The notes beneath the pieces are model-generated. The model was not told the origin of the DNA and made no database searches. It saw only the letters and a list, made by a program, of their open reading frames with translations. A stretch of DNA of 64,000 bases from Mantis religiosa. Its lineage: Eukaryota; Arthropoda; Insecta; Mantodea; Mantidae. Shown here piece after piece: positions 34,572-46,590 of the stretch; the first letter of the stretch is position 1; every line of letters starts with the position of its first letter. A program made the position numbers and the translations under genes. The stretch is from the NCBI GenBank assembly GCA_030765055.1, contig JAUKNK010000323.1, positions 374,501 through 438,500 of the forward strand. Direction: 5' to 3'.

Positions 34572-35502
34572 TATCAGTTAACAATTAAATATGAATGAAA
34601 ATATATTTTATAAGAACAAAATAATTTTATCGTAATTCACCTTCACACTATAACTCATATACTTTATCTTTCCATTTAAATATTAAATTAACATTATTAT
34701 TTTTTTAATTTAGAAATGGGGATCACTCAAATCTCTCCAGAGCATTCGTGTGCTCAATTGCTACATAAGTGTTATCTTCAGGATTATGGCACAGGATTCC
34801 TTTATACATAATTAGAAGTGAGTTAAATGTAATATATTTTTTTCCATGTTGCTGTCATAAGCTAGTGGAAGATTCATAGCAAAGAAGAAATATTAAAATA
34901 AGTTCTAATAGTTTGGCAATTAGGTAGTCAGTATGGCAAATTTTTTCATTGGATTTTAAGTTGTATTCTTCACTTTGTGCCCCAATTTGGTAACTATGCT
35001 TGCAGTGATCATATTTTGAATTTTATAAGGTTTTACTGCATTAAACTCCGGATGATAATATATTTATGTTTTTTTACCGCCTCGTAGCTGCAGTGGGTGG
35101 ATTATGGAATCCATTTATATTATCTGATCGTCGTCCTCAATGGATGATTACGTATGAATTTGTTTTGAAATTAACACTTAATAAATAACACTGAAGTTTG
35201 CGCTGTATTTTAAAAACCCTTGAAATTAATTTATTATACTACCGCATATTACTCCCATGGTGAAAACATAACGACTTATTGTGCGTCTCTTTTGTTTCCC
35301 CACTAAACAATATACCATCACATTAATATTCCATTAAATATTCATTCTAGCATTTTACAAATTTAACACGCGTTTAAATTCGCTAAACAGTATTTGCCTT
35401 GGGCCTCCGTTTAAATGTCAAGTGCATAAAATTATGAACATATTTGAAACAACATTGCATCCAGCTCGGTGAAATATGTTAGTATTAAACGCTATTGCAA
35501 AC
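34572..35502. other. unassigned AT-rich sequence
   Basis: No gene or repeat copy is seen. Confidence 0.4.
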
Positions 35503-36150
35503 AGACAAAATAATGGATAGAGTCAACATGAAAAATTTAATGCCATGGCCGGGATTTGAACCACGGATCCCCTGGTTTCCGTCCAGTCACTCTTAATCTT
35601 TGAACTACCATGGCCAACGTGCCGTCCTGACATTAAATTCTCCAGTTGACTGTTATATTTCCCCGGTAGACCACTAGGGGTTCTCGCATCCGAGATACAC
35701 CATTTGTGGCGACTTACTATTGTAAGTACTTAAGTCCCAGGCTTCATCATGTAACTCTTATTATTTTAGTTAACTGATGGAAATTAATCATTTCTCCACA
35801 CTAGCCGTATATAGGCCAAGATATTTGATGGAGAGTTAAATGATGAAGCCTGGGACATAAGTACTTACAATAGTAAGTCGCCACAAATGGTGTATCTCGT
35901 ATGCGAGAGCCCCTTGTGATCTACCGGGGACATATAAGATTCAACTGGAAAATCTGATGTCAGAACGGCAAGTTGGCCATGGTGGCTCAAAGGTTAATAG
36001 CGACTGGACGGAAACCAGGAGATCCGTGGTTCAAATCCCGGCCATGGCAGTGAATTTTTCATGTTGACTCTATCAATAAAATATCTTAGCCTATATACGG
36101 CTAGTGTGGAGAAATGATTAATTTCCATCAATTAACTAAGACAAAATAAT
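35503..36150. mobile_element. palindromic family P element with 12-bp TSD (P3)
   Basis: A perfect TSD, AGACAAAATAAT, lies at 35503-35514 and 36139-36150. Between them, the left arm (35515-35757: inverted head then inverted body) is the reverse complement of the right arm (about 35832-36073: body then head). The ~74-bp spacer is an inverted tail, and a direct tail ends the element at 36138. RNA through it would fold into a ~240-bp stem. Each arm carries a tRNA-like head with a B box (GGTTCAAATCC). One TSD around both arms shows they inserted together. Confidence 0.85.
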
Positions 36151-36261
36151 ATTGCGTTTTCAAAAACAGCATCTTTTGAGCTTCCATATGTCAGCAAAGA
36201 AATACTGAATACTTCATTAATACCATGTTTCATTATGCAGGATCTTTCCTTTTCTTGGATT

Positions 36262-36332
36262 TTAGGTCCTCCAACGTTAAGTCATATGAATGGGATGGGT
36301 AAAATGATGCTCAAGTGAGCCCAGGTCCCATA
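36262..36332 (-). repeat. family A SINE 3' fragment
   Basis: TAGGTCCTCCAACGTTAAGT and 'tgctcaagtgagccca' match the 3' part of family A in reverse; the head is missing. Confidence 0.65.
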
Positions 36333-39157
36333 GTGGTTTCCTTCATTATTCGTTTAACTTATACCTAGCCAGTTGCATCTTCAAATGGAAAATTATTTCT
36401 GATACAAACGTTGAACTTTTGGATCAGACAAAAAGTAATTGGAATAAAAAGCATGAGCTCTATTTAATAAAATAAAGCAGACTCTTGAGTTTAAAATAAT
36501 GGAGGGAGGTTTCCTCAATGTTGCTAAAATGAATACAATAAATACTTAAAGTTAAAACACAGGATACTAAATATAACAGGACATTTTATAGTTGAAACTC
36601 TTTTGATTACTGTAGCAGTTCGTGATGAAGTAACAGTCATGGATGCTATAGCCCAAGAAAAATTAAATCTCCAGTAATTTTATGAACATTACGACTTAAA
36701 AATGCAATTGTCTTCTCTGCTTTATATGATTCAACCAGGGACCATTTGAGATAATTAGAATTACGACGGCAGGTACAGATATATTTTCGTAATGCTAAGG
36801 TGTAGAAGATCACCTCAATGAATCTGTATTAACCTTTTGTCTCATCTCCACATGAATTTAATGTCCTTTTATGCATTCCTTATATTTGATACCAGAATTT
36901 TTCATGGACAGGACAAATAATTTTATGAGTTCAAATTGGGGAAACACATACCACTATTATGAAGCACTTTAATATACAAAATTAAATGCATAATGTACGA
37001 ACTATTGGCTGATATTTGTCATGAGAAAAAGAGATACTACACTAATTTCCGCGTTAAGAATAATTAATTAGTAAAACAGTGGTGTAGGCAAGGTCATTAA
37101 ATTCCTAATGAATTTACCCAACAAAATGTAAAACAAAAAGTACATAAAATGAACAAGCAAAATTATCCCAAGGATTACCTGAAAATTAGTAATGTTCAAC
37201 CTGAAGTAATGTTCATGTTGAAAATATAGCATATTACAAAGAAAACAACTGTTTTTCATATATGAATTTGCAATATAAGTGACATTTCGGTGGGAATAGT
37301 GATGTGGATGCAAGACTTATGTTAATACAATAACGTGTATTTGTGAAATTCCAGTTTTACAATCTTACAAGAGGATTTAGTTTGATGGATTATGGGCAGC
37401 CGTTGTGCCAAAGAGCGCGATCGTGTGACACGTAATTTGCATTCGCCGGAAGAGAGATATCGGTGTAGCGGTTCATAATATTGTGTTAAACAGTCCAAAA
37501 CTCTCTCCAACTCTCTCAGTTGTTAGCCACATCAGCCCGCCTTACTGGTATTTTCTATTCTCAATCCACCCACGCTTATCCAGAGATGAAGTTCCCAAAG
37601 TTCATCCCTGGAGTAGCGAAATGACAGCAGATTCATTAAAGTCCTGGATAAAGAAGATGGTATCAAAAGCGGCATTACATTTTGAAGCTTTTTAACTTAA
37701 ATTGAAAACTGAACTAAAAAATGACGCCTAATACTGAAACATATTCTGAATTTATAAAGAAAGTGAAGTTGGTATTAGGCAGTTCTTTCAAAGTATTACT
37801 TGGTTTTAGTGCCTCCGTGTTAACAGCTTAAAGATAAATAACTTTGAATGAATGAGTTTACAGCTGAATTTTACTTATATAAACTGGTAAATGGTTCAAT
37901 TGTAGCGTGTCTCGGCTATAAAATCGTGCAAATAAGGTCGTTCACTGCCACACAAAGCGATGCTAGGATTGAAAGTATGATGTTTTTTGGTATACACGAA
38001 ATTCAAATTTGAAAATTGTAAAATATGAACAAATGCTTGGCTTGCTTTATTTCTCAGAAAATATGCATTATTTATTTAGTCATAATTATTTGTAGTATAA
38101 TTTTATTCATCGAAAAGTCATCATTTATCTCCATATTATTTTCAAACGTGGTAATTAAAGTAACTTCTTTGGAGGAAGTCTTGTAACAGAAAGTATATGT
38201 TTGTTGCTACATCATAAGTCTCAATGTACTGCGGTTTACAATTTTACATGGATTAGTCATCTGTTTGCTGCATATTAGTAAAATATTTTAATTCTTTAGT
38301 ATTGAAGGAGTGCATAATTATGCATTTAAACTACTAGGAATTTAACAATGAAGACAACAAATGGATAAACACAGCATAATATTTACTCAGTAAAAAATGT
38401 TAAATGCTAACAACCACTAAGAAAGTTAATTCCTTGCAATAAATTTTAAACACAGTACCTTTTAGTAGTGACAAAAAACTAAAAATATTTCATATTCGTT
38501 ATCCTTGTATGATATCTGAATAAGTTAGTAGCATTAGTATGAAGTTAAACTTATGGACAATTGCATGTTATTTGAAACGCTTACATCGCTTATATATTTT
38601 GTGCTTTGAACCAGTTTCAGTAGCTACTTCTGGTGCTGCCTGAAGTGACATCATATACATTTAACCGATTATAGAACAACAAACAAAACTAGAAACAAGT
38701 TATGTATATCGATGAAATGTTTACAGCAGACCCATGAATTTTAGTATAACAACTGTCAAAAATTCCTCATTGGCATCCAAGGTGATATCTTTTCAAACGA
38801 TTGTGTTACATACCTTATAATGTGTTCGTTGGTCCCGTGAATATATAAATTACGTCCCTATTGGTAGTTAGCAATCAATTTATCAGCTCAACGTTATTTT
38901 TTATTTTTCAGATTAAGTAGAAATATTTGGGAATGGTGTACAGGTTTAATTTATCTAAAAGAATGCAACATCAATGAGACCTAAACAACGTGCCCCTAGA
39001 GAATATATTTTGTGCACCCATATTTATTTTAGATCCTTTAAAGTTTTCAAGTGTTCCAGCATAACAACTTTAACCTTCTGTATACCAATCCAAAACAATT
39101 AGACGGTATATAAAGGAAATTAACAGTCTACCCCAAAGCAAAATGTATTGCTAAGTC
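36333..39157. other. unassigned AT-rich sequence
   Basis: No gene or repeat copy is recognised across 2.8 kb. Short frames at 37068-37695 show no motif. Confidence 0.4.
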
Positions 39158-39259
39158 AATGAATGAATGAATGAATGAATGAATGAATGAATGAATGAAT
39201 GAATGAATGAATGAATGAATGAATGAATGAATGAATGAATGAATGAATGAATGAATGAA
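39158..39259. repeat. (GAAT)n microsatellite
   Basis: About 25 uninterrupted tetranucleotide units. Confidence 0.95.
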
Positions 39260-39439
39260 ATTTTTGCAAACCTTTTTCGTTTTGATAACCGCATATTCAC
39301 TAAATACAAAAGAAGAGAACCTGCCAAAATTTGTTTTACATTTCCGGTATTGTTTTTCCTATGACTTAATTGTCAGCATCCAACACTGGCAGTTCCTTGC
39401 AGAGGATCTATTGAACTTGATTGCTGTGTCACTGAGTTG

Positions 39440-40240
39440 TACCTTCAAAAAATAATCATTCCTTCATTGCTGTTCTTGTGTTTGTGGGTATTCCTTTCAG
39501 CTTCTGCATTCTTTGCTTCACGTGAGACTTTAAAAGTTCTTGTCCTATATCTAACAAAAATTTTTTCTTGTCATGTGCAAGAGCCTTCCAGTCAGGAGTT
39601 TGGTCTTCCAAATAACGCAGGCACTTATGGCTGCTGTAAAACTCATGTTCATTAATAGCAAAAATGTCCATCGCTGTTTAGTCTTATTGCACGAATACCC
39701 ATAATGTTGTCCATGGTATCAACAAAACCTTCGGTTTTATTTTAATGTACAATAATATCGGATTTGAATTCCTTTTGTGCCGCATTTCTCATCGTGGTTT
39801 TCAAAACGCAAAGGGGTTACTGCCTTGCTTTTTAGCCACACATGATACTGGAGTTAATTTCATTTTACCAATAGATGAAAATTGTGGTTTAAATGGCATT
39901 GATTGAACTTCAGTTGGAATTTAGGGCTCATTTTTTAAGCTATCAATTGTTCCAAGAGCTCCGGTGCAAGTGGAACTCTCGTAAAACTATTGTTCGTTGT
40001 AATACCATATCAGTTCCCAACGGAGTTATAAGGTCCATTACAACTCTGGCACTTTAATTTCTTCCACCTTACCTTCTATTTCTGAACACACAGAATCCAC
40101 ATCACTGTCTCCCTTCTCTGATTCTGCTTCTATTATAGGCATTGCTTTTTCTATATCTCGTTCATTACATAAATAATATTTCTTCTGTAACTTTAGTTGT
40201 TTTTCTTGAACTTTAATTTCAATTGCTCAGCACAGTTGGT
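39440..40240 (-). pseudogene. piggyBac-like transposase remnant
   Basis: On the reverse strand, EFKSDIIVH then NKTEGFVDTMDNIM (about 39690-39760) fits the piggyBac segment in which a catalytic Asp sits in a GGVDTxDxM motif. Frame breaks follow; one frame reads RWTFLLLMNMSFTAAISA, like the RWPLxIFxxLLNIAGINA helix. A clean stretch 39456-39671 reads FLLDIGQELLKSHVKQRMQK, like the family's C-terminal RRxFLxELGxxLLxxHxxRR. Farther upstream (40080-40240) a 60-residue acidic frame (ESEKGDSDVDSV) could be the N-terminus. The middle, with the first catalytic residues, is missing. No TTAA-flanked ends were identified. Inactive. Confidence 0.55.
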
Positions 40241-40499
40241 GCTATACAAGTTGTGGAGCTATATACGTAATATACATAATAAAACTAAAGTATGCACCGA
40301 TAGATGATACTCATATTAGGGTCCTCAAGCAAACTGGTCTGATTAGTGTGAGTATAAATGAAATAACTTCTTCATTACAGAATAAATAAACATTATAGAA
40401 ATAAAATGTCCTGTAGCAAGCGTACCTTCAGTCTTGGTGCAGCATCAAGGCGACGTCCCAGTTGGAAGAATAAAGCGCCTGATACATAAGGAAGGTGAG

Positions 40500-41095
40500 C
40501 AAAGAATCAGCTTGTCGTTGCAGAGATGTGCTCATTAATGCTGACTATGTCCAATTCTCTATGCAGCTGTGTATTCCGGATGTACCACGGGGCGTTCACA
40601 GACAATCGTAATATTCTGTTTTGAAACACCTGGAGTTGGTGAATATGAGTAGGTGAAGCACATCCCCATACAGGACTAGCATATAGATGATGCGGTCGTA
40701 GAATACTCTTGTATAGTAGCAGCGCGCATTCGACTCGTAAAGAGGATTTGCGGTTGAGAATGGGATACAACTTGTGAAGACGAGCATAGGCTTGATTTAG
40801 TTTGCTTATGATATGTGTACTCCAAGTCAGCCGACGATCAAGATGGACGCCAAGATATTTGGCTGCACAATCAGAAGGTAACCAGGGGACTTCAGTGTTA
40901 TAGAGTCGTATATTTGCTTGAGCAGCAGGCCTTCGCAAGGTGAAAAGCTTAAGAGGACATTTGCTTGGATTAAATGCGATACGCTAGCGAGATAACCAGT
41001 GCAGGAAAGAAGAGGGGCAAGGACGCTACCCTGGGACACGCCGGCTAAATAGTACGCGGTGAGGAATGCGTTGAACCAAGAAGCACAGAACATTG
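40500..41095 (-). pseudogene. Jockey-clade reverse transcriptase fragment
   Basis: Reverse-strand frames give AGVSQGSVLAPLL (palm motif near 41050). A frameshift and a deletion have removed the YxDD catalytic segment. The sequence resumes as ANIRLYNTEVPWLPSDCAAK, YLGVHLDRRLTWSTHI, CALLLYKSILRPHHLYASPV, LQVFQNRILRLSVNAPWYIR and NTQLHRELDIVSINEHI. This is the normal order for the C-terminal half of Jockey-like ORF2. It ends near 40507. Both ends are abrupt and no TSD or poly(A) tail is clear. Inactive. Confidence 0.8.
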
Positions 41096-42734
41096 GTGCT
41101 TCAACATATTTGTTTCATAATGCAGAGTGCTATAGCAACAGAACTGAAGGCTAATGATCATCATACAACAATGCACATCCATTTCACATTGTACCAGCAT
41201 AGCCTTCTACAGTATGCATTTATACATATGTGTTTTCTTGTAACAGGGAATCCCAAGTGGGGTATTAAAAAATACCGCAAACATTTGTATTATGATTTAC
41301 TATATAGATAAATTCACTTCTAAAATTAAAATCTGGCAGAATTTATTAGGGACAGTTCAACAGTTCCATATTATTTGTCCATTATAAGCTATTTCAAACA
41401 GCTAGAAAAAATAAGATAGTCATGTCGGAATTCCATGGTACCCCACTTGGTATGCAAAAGTTTAAAGTTGGTTATGAGAAACAAAATCCTTAATTGCGCC
41501 TTACTGCAGATTTTCCTGGAAGATGTCGGTATAGGACTGACAAAGACTTCTAGGTTATATTAGGAATTGAGTATAGAGACAAATTTATTATAATCTACCA
41601 CACATTTGGGATATATGAATAGTGGAAAACAGAAAAATTAAACAATAGTGCCATTTGTAGTGCGTTCATGTGTTATTATGTGGCCATTCACGACATGTGC
41701 TTGACGTGCCTTATAAATAAAAGTATAATTAATTTTCGTAACAAAGGCAAGTATAAGAGTCGTTATAGCTACACAAAATTTGTACATCTTAACACACTGT
41801 ATGAGACTATCACAGATTTGTATATTTAAAGACCTCTTGTTGTTGCGTGGGATAGCACAAGGCGTGCATTAAGTGCAGTACTCCAAAGCCAGAGTATAAC
41901 TGAGAGAATTTTGTTCAACTGCACAACAGGGCAAGGGTTATTTAATAACTGATTTTTAATTCTTATTTTAAATTACGATTTGTACCGCAAAACGCGTACA
42001 TAAACTTGTCATTGTCAAGTTGCATGACAGTACAAGATCTTTTATATTGTAGTTTGTGGTTTCAAGCATCAGTGTCAAAGCTGGCGGATTTTTAACTTGA
42101 AATATTCAAATTCCAATAACCAATGTAGAGATATATTAAAATATTTTCTTTTGCCACTCAAGTGCACAATATAATACGGTAGCGTGAGAGCACTAAAGCA
42201 GTATGATTAAATGCTTCTAAATATTATTATAGTTTGAACAGCGAATATGAAACACATATAACTCACAAACCACACTAATTGGTCTTTCAATGAAATAGTT
42301 TTGAAAAGAGGTGAAAACAGCTCTCTGCCCCTTAGGTTCTGTACTTTAATGATACATATAGTAAACATTATTTCTTATATTTCTCTGCAATATTACTTTT
42401 TAACTGTGACACTTCTTTGAAGAACTTTCCACTTGTTTGTAACATGCTGAGTATACTTCAGTGGTTAGTGTGCTATTTGACATAATCACGTAGAGTATGT
42501 TTGCTAGAAGATGGGGTCTTCAGGGGTTTGAAGCGATAACCTCTTCGCGTACACATTTTTTTTTATTCCGAAATGTGTGTATAATAATATGTAGTACCCT
42601 TCTGCCAGAACTAATAACGCATTCATGTGACAATATTGCGTATTGCATATAGCACTAGCGTACTTAAACATGTTTCGGATGATAAGAAACGCTTACGTAG
42701 CACATTGGGATTGGGATTTCATGTCGGAGGGGAT
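41096..42734. other. unassigned; tRNA-like patch at 42446-42540
   Basis: No gene is recognised. At 42446-42540 'cttcagtggttagtgtgcta' and 'ggggtttgaagcgataacc' resemble A and B boxes of a decayed SINE. Confidence 0.35.
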
Positions 42735-43460
42735 TCGGTAAAGAGGCTACCATGCTGGGCCCATTGTTCTTATGCCCCCAAGTGGGGGCACCCCCGGAAG
42801 GAAGTATGAAGCGAAGGAGACAGAGAATGGCCGACCCAAGGAGCCACGGCAGTACAGAGGGCAGGGCCCCTACATTTTACTTGGATAGAGACTTCCCCTG
42901 TTAAACAGAATCGCTTCAGGCGCATCACTACCAACGCTCCATGGCTCATCCGTAATCAGCAGCTCCATCACGAACTAGGACAGTTACCTCTTCAAGACTA
43001 CTTTTGCAGGATCGCCCGTCGTTTCTTTTCCACGCTGCAAGAAGTTCCAGGAGCTGTGCATTATAACATCGGCGTGCAAACGCGCCAACCCTCACGCTTG
43101 AAGAGTAGCCTACCACAGGACCTGCTTCTGAGTGATACATCTGATTCCAGTGATTCTAGTGCTTGATGTATGTCTTACCTCTTCAATATTGACATAATTT
43201 CTCAGAGTGTATTATTGGAGTTATAGCTTAATGTAGTTAGGGGGCGGCCTGTTAGCCTACCCCTGAGTGTTATTGTTCTTTAATGTATTGTTCTGTTACC
43301 TTCTTTTCACTCTGATATGTAAAGCATTGTACTGCTGATCGATCAATAAAAATGACAAAATAAAGACTTCCCCTGACAGGCCAGAACAACGAATTCGCTC
43401 CCCTATAGCAGGACCGCAACTAGCCCATCAGCCGAGGCCTAATGGTCCCAAATCTAGCTC
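42735..43460 (+). repeat. GC-rich repeat, family C (copy 1), split by Jockey
   Basis: GCTGGGCCCATTGTTCTTAT with GCCCCCAAGTGGGGGCA, 'cggcagtacagagggcaggg' and 'gagacttcccctg..caggccag' match 63149-64000 in the same order. The copy is interrupted at 42901-43363 by a Jockey 3' fragment. The nature of family C is unknown; no conserved frame is evident. Confidence 0.7.
42901..43363 (+). mobile_element. 5'-truncated Jockey-clade LINE with 12-bp TSD
   Basis: AGACTTCCCCTG flanks it at 42889-42900 and 43364-43375. The frame 42903-43166 reads RRITTNAPWLIRNQQLHHEL, the C-terminal end of Jockey-like ORF2. It continues through ARRFFSTLQEVPGAVHYNIG and a Ser/Asp-rich end to TGA at 43164-43166. The 3' UTR ends in AATAAAAATGACAAAATAA, that is a polyadenylation signal plus a short A-rich tail. 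The open frame and intact TSD indicate a fairly young insertion into family C. The endonuclease and palm domains are lost, so it cannot move itself. Confidence 0.85.
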
Positions 43461-45256
43461 GCCTTCTTCGATGGTCAGACAGTAGGTAGTCTCCAACGTT
43501 TTCTATCTTAGGAATACCTATATCCATAAAATTAACGTCTGTATTGGGAAGCAAATAAACACTTGATCATAACCCTCAAATTTATAAATTCCTTGGCACT
43601 TCCCAGATTCAGTATCAGCTATGGAAATGAAAATTGACACATTGCTTCAAGTAATAGCATCCAAGATGTATCAAGGATACCAAATGTCAGTTTCATCTTA
43701 AATAACATTTATCGTGTACTATTTTTCATTGCACATATTTACAGACCGGTGAATTAAGTTCCATTCATCTTATTAGCGGAAAAAACAGACTTATTTCATG
43801 AATATTTGTGTGTAAGGACAGGCAGAAAAATTCAATCAAACGCATTTACCATACAATTTATTGCATTTAATAGTCCATACTTGTATGTGATTGATTTAAT
43901 AAACTTTACTAACAATGAAGATGTATAGTTCTGATAATATCTGTGGCATTTCCCGTGCTGTAACGCGCACTGGAATTGCGTTTCATATATATGAAGTATG
44001 ATCTTAACAAGCCGTACCTGTTGTTGTATTACTTTATACATTATTCAGCAAAGAACTTACGGAAATATTGGATCTATTTAGCACCTGTAATAAAATGAAA
44101 AATTAGAACGCTGCAAAGCATTGCTTTTCTAATGAATGCCATAATCCACGATGTATATAAAAAGCCTTAAAAATAAAATGATTATAGTCAAGTAAACTCT
44201 TCTGAATTCAAGGTTCTATTTAATTGTATCCGAATGCTTGCGGTATAATATTTTGAAAATTTCAGTAGTGAACATTCATAACAGCCATTTGCTCCTAATT
44301 ACAACAATGCAGAGTATGAATTACATATCAAACACATTATATATGGATAAAAGTATTCCACTCTGTGCGGGAATATCCAAGACAGAAAATTTCTTGTATA
44401 AAGCAGATACGCCAACAGGCTATAGTGCAAACATCTGTAAGGGCTCCCTGTAATGAACGACATGATGAACCTCGATACTGGGAGAGGGTATAACTGCTAG
44501 TTACATTCCCAGGGGGATGGGGAAACATAATCGCTGTCAGGACGAGATAATGTAGTTAATCCTAAATATGTGGTTAAGCCATGTCTATTTAATTATAAAT
44601 TGATTAGTAGGAGCCGTAGTGACCGTTGCTTGCAGTGGTATGTCCAGACTTAACGGTGCATTCCGGTAGACTTCTAATACTTATATAAAAATACTTTACA
44701 CAGGGGTGATACGATTCCACGTCAGACTTGAGCTCCCTCTCCCCTTGAACACAGTTCTTAGAACTAGACCTTGAGACTCCTCCTTGACCTACATCGAGAA
44801 AGCTTAAATGCCTCTTTACTGAAACTTAAGCACTCTACAATCTTCAAATCAATGACAATAACCTTTAAGTAGAAAGAAATTTAAAGTTTGCACCCCAAAG
44901 TGTAACTGTACGATTTTGGAGACCTCGTGTATTGACTTCCTCAAGGATTGAGATTATTAAAAATTATATTAGAACGTAACCTTTAAGAAATCAATCTTTT
45001 TGGATCAGAGTGTCAGGTAGAAGGTAGAAAAAGAAGTTCATAAGTGCCGACAAACGAGGACAGCGCCCCTTATAGTTTACAATCTTACTGAGCTTCCCGC
45101 AGCAACTCCCTGTACCAGCGACTGGTTTTTGTCCTTCAGAGATATATTGCTAGTTGTTTATGTTTTTATATAACAGACTTGTAGATTTTATACTGCTTAT
45201 CAGTACATACTCTCTGTCAAAAAGGTACGGGAAATCCATGATATAATAATCTCATA
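43461..45256. other. unassigned AT-rich sequence
   Basis: No gene or repeat copy is recognised in 1.8 kb. Confidence 0.4.
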
Positions 45257-45399
45257 TAAGGGGGGATTCAAAATTATTGTAGTTGCTAAGTAGTTACATC
45301 TTTCCCCTATACTCACACGGAGTTCCATTGTCATATCTCATCTATGTTGTTTACAGGGCACAATTTTGTTGGTGCATCACAAATGTGTGTTGCGATTTT

Positions 45400-46450
45400 A
45401 CCATGAATAAAAACATTGAAAAAAGTATCTGTCTCATATTTTGCATTGCAAATGGTATTTCGTGTGCCGCTGAAAAATGTTAAAGAAGGCTTACTGTGAA
45501 TCAACTTTATCAAAAACTGGTGCATGTCAGTAGTACAGTGTATTCGAAAGTGGTCGAGATGTGGTGGAAGATTTGTCTCACTTTGATGGACCATCAACAG
45601 TTTCAACAGATCTGAACATCGCTAATGTGAAGGAAATGGATGTCTGAAAATCGCCATTTAGCTCTGAGAGAGGTAGCTGGTGAACTTCCTTTGTCTCATG
45701 AACCGATTTGTACCAGTTTAAACGATTGTTTGGGCATGACACGCGTTGACGATCGATTAGTTAGAAAACGTTCTGCAAAAACTCAATAGCGTAAGGATCA
45801 CTAAAGACAAGCTAGAACGAGCCATCTCCAGGCCACATTCATGAAACGCATTGTAACTGGTGATGAGACGTGTGTTTAAGAGTTTTAAACGCAAACCAAT
45901 CAACAAGCTTCCGGTCGGCTCGGTAGCATAAATCGTAGCGTGTCTGCCTCACGATCAAGAGGTGCCGAATTCGAATCTCGGTTAGGGTGAGTTACCTGTG
46001 TAAGGTAATTTACAATGAAAACAAGCTTCCGAGTGGCGCCTTCCAGCTGAACCGAAACCCAAAAGGGCATGTCAAACTCATTCAAAACTGAAAGTTTGTA
46101 GACAGTAAATGTTTTTCGATTATCGTGATGTTCTGCACTCGGAACTCTTGCCAGAAGCTCAGATGGTAAATGAAGACTACGCCTTTTGTGGCGTTTGAGA
46201 GGACAAATACGGTGAAAAAGACCAGATATTTGGAACGAAAACTCATGAATTCTACACCACGATAACGCCGCAGCTCACAAAGCTATTATTGTGAACGAAT
46301 TTCTGCCCTAACACTACCACTAACATCGAACTACCAGCGTATTTAGTTGATCTGGCTCGGACCAACCACTTTCTCTTCCCAAAACTCAAGTTGGCACTTC
46401 GAGGCACTCGTTTTCAGTCAATAGAAAACATAAAGAAGAATTCATTGTAA
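45400..46450 (+). pseudogene. mariner-like transposase, heavily decayed
   Basis: Readable pieces in changing frames include SENRHLALREVAGELPLSHE (DNA-binding linker), MKRIVTGDETCV (first catalytic Asp in GDET), RLPAEPKPKRACQ, VFFDYRDVLHSELLPEAQMV and HEFYTTITPQLTKLL. The last sits at the expected place of the second catalytic motif, but its Asp-Asn-Ala has decayed. The last piece reads LPAYLVDLARTNHFLFPKLK with the third Asp unreadable. Multiple stops and frameshifts occur, and a family A SINE interrupts the gene at 45914-46020. Its role was transposition; it is inactive. Confidence 0.7.
45903..46031 (+). mobile_element. truncated family A SINE in mariner, 11-bp TSD
   Basis: ACAAGCTTCCG lies at 45903-45913 and 46021-46031. 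Between them are only the tRNA-like head (GGCTCGGTAGCATAAATCG; B box ATTCGAATCTCGG) and a few bases of the core (gttacctgtgtaaggtaa). The 3' part is therefore absent, which is unusual because retroposition normally truncates the 5' side. Confidence 0.8.
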
Positions 46451-46590
46451 AATCACAACATCCTTTGTGATTCACTAATAAAATGGTACTCTATAAGTAG
46501 ACTAAATGTCACATGACAATCAAACACCATGTGGGTGTAGAGGAAAGATGTACCAACTTAGCGAAAGCAATCATTTTGAATCCCCTCTTA

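Larger units (their letters stand above)
45259..46588 (+). mobile_element. mariner-like element with both ends and a SINE inside
   Basis: The left end AGGGGGGATTCAAAATTATT and the complement of the right end (AGAGGGGATTCAAAATGATT) begin inverted repeats recognisable for about 65 bp, including 'tacatctttcc'. TA flanks at 45257-45258 and 46589-46590. Overall 1330 bp, of which about 107 bp is the SINE insertion (one TSD copy plus the SINE). Confidence 0.85.
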
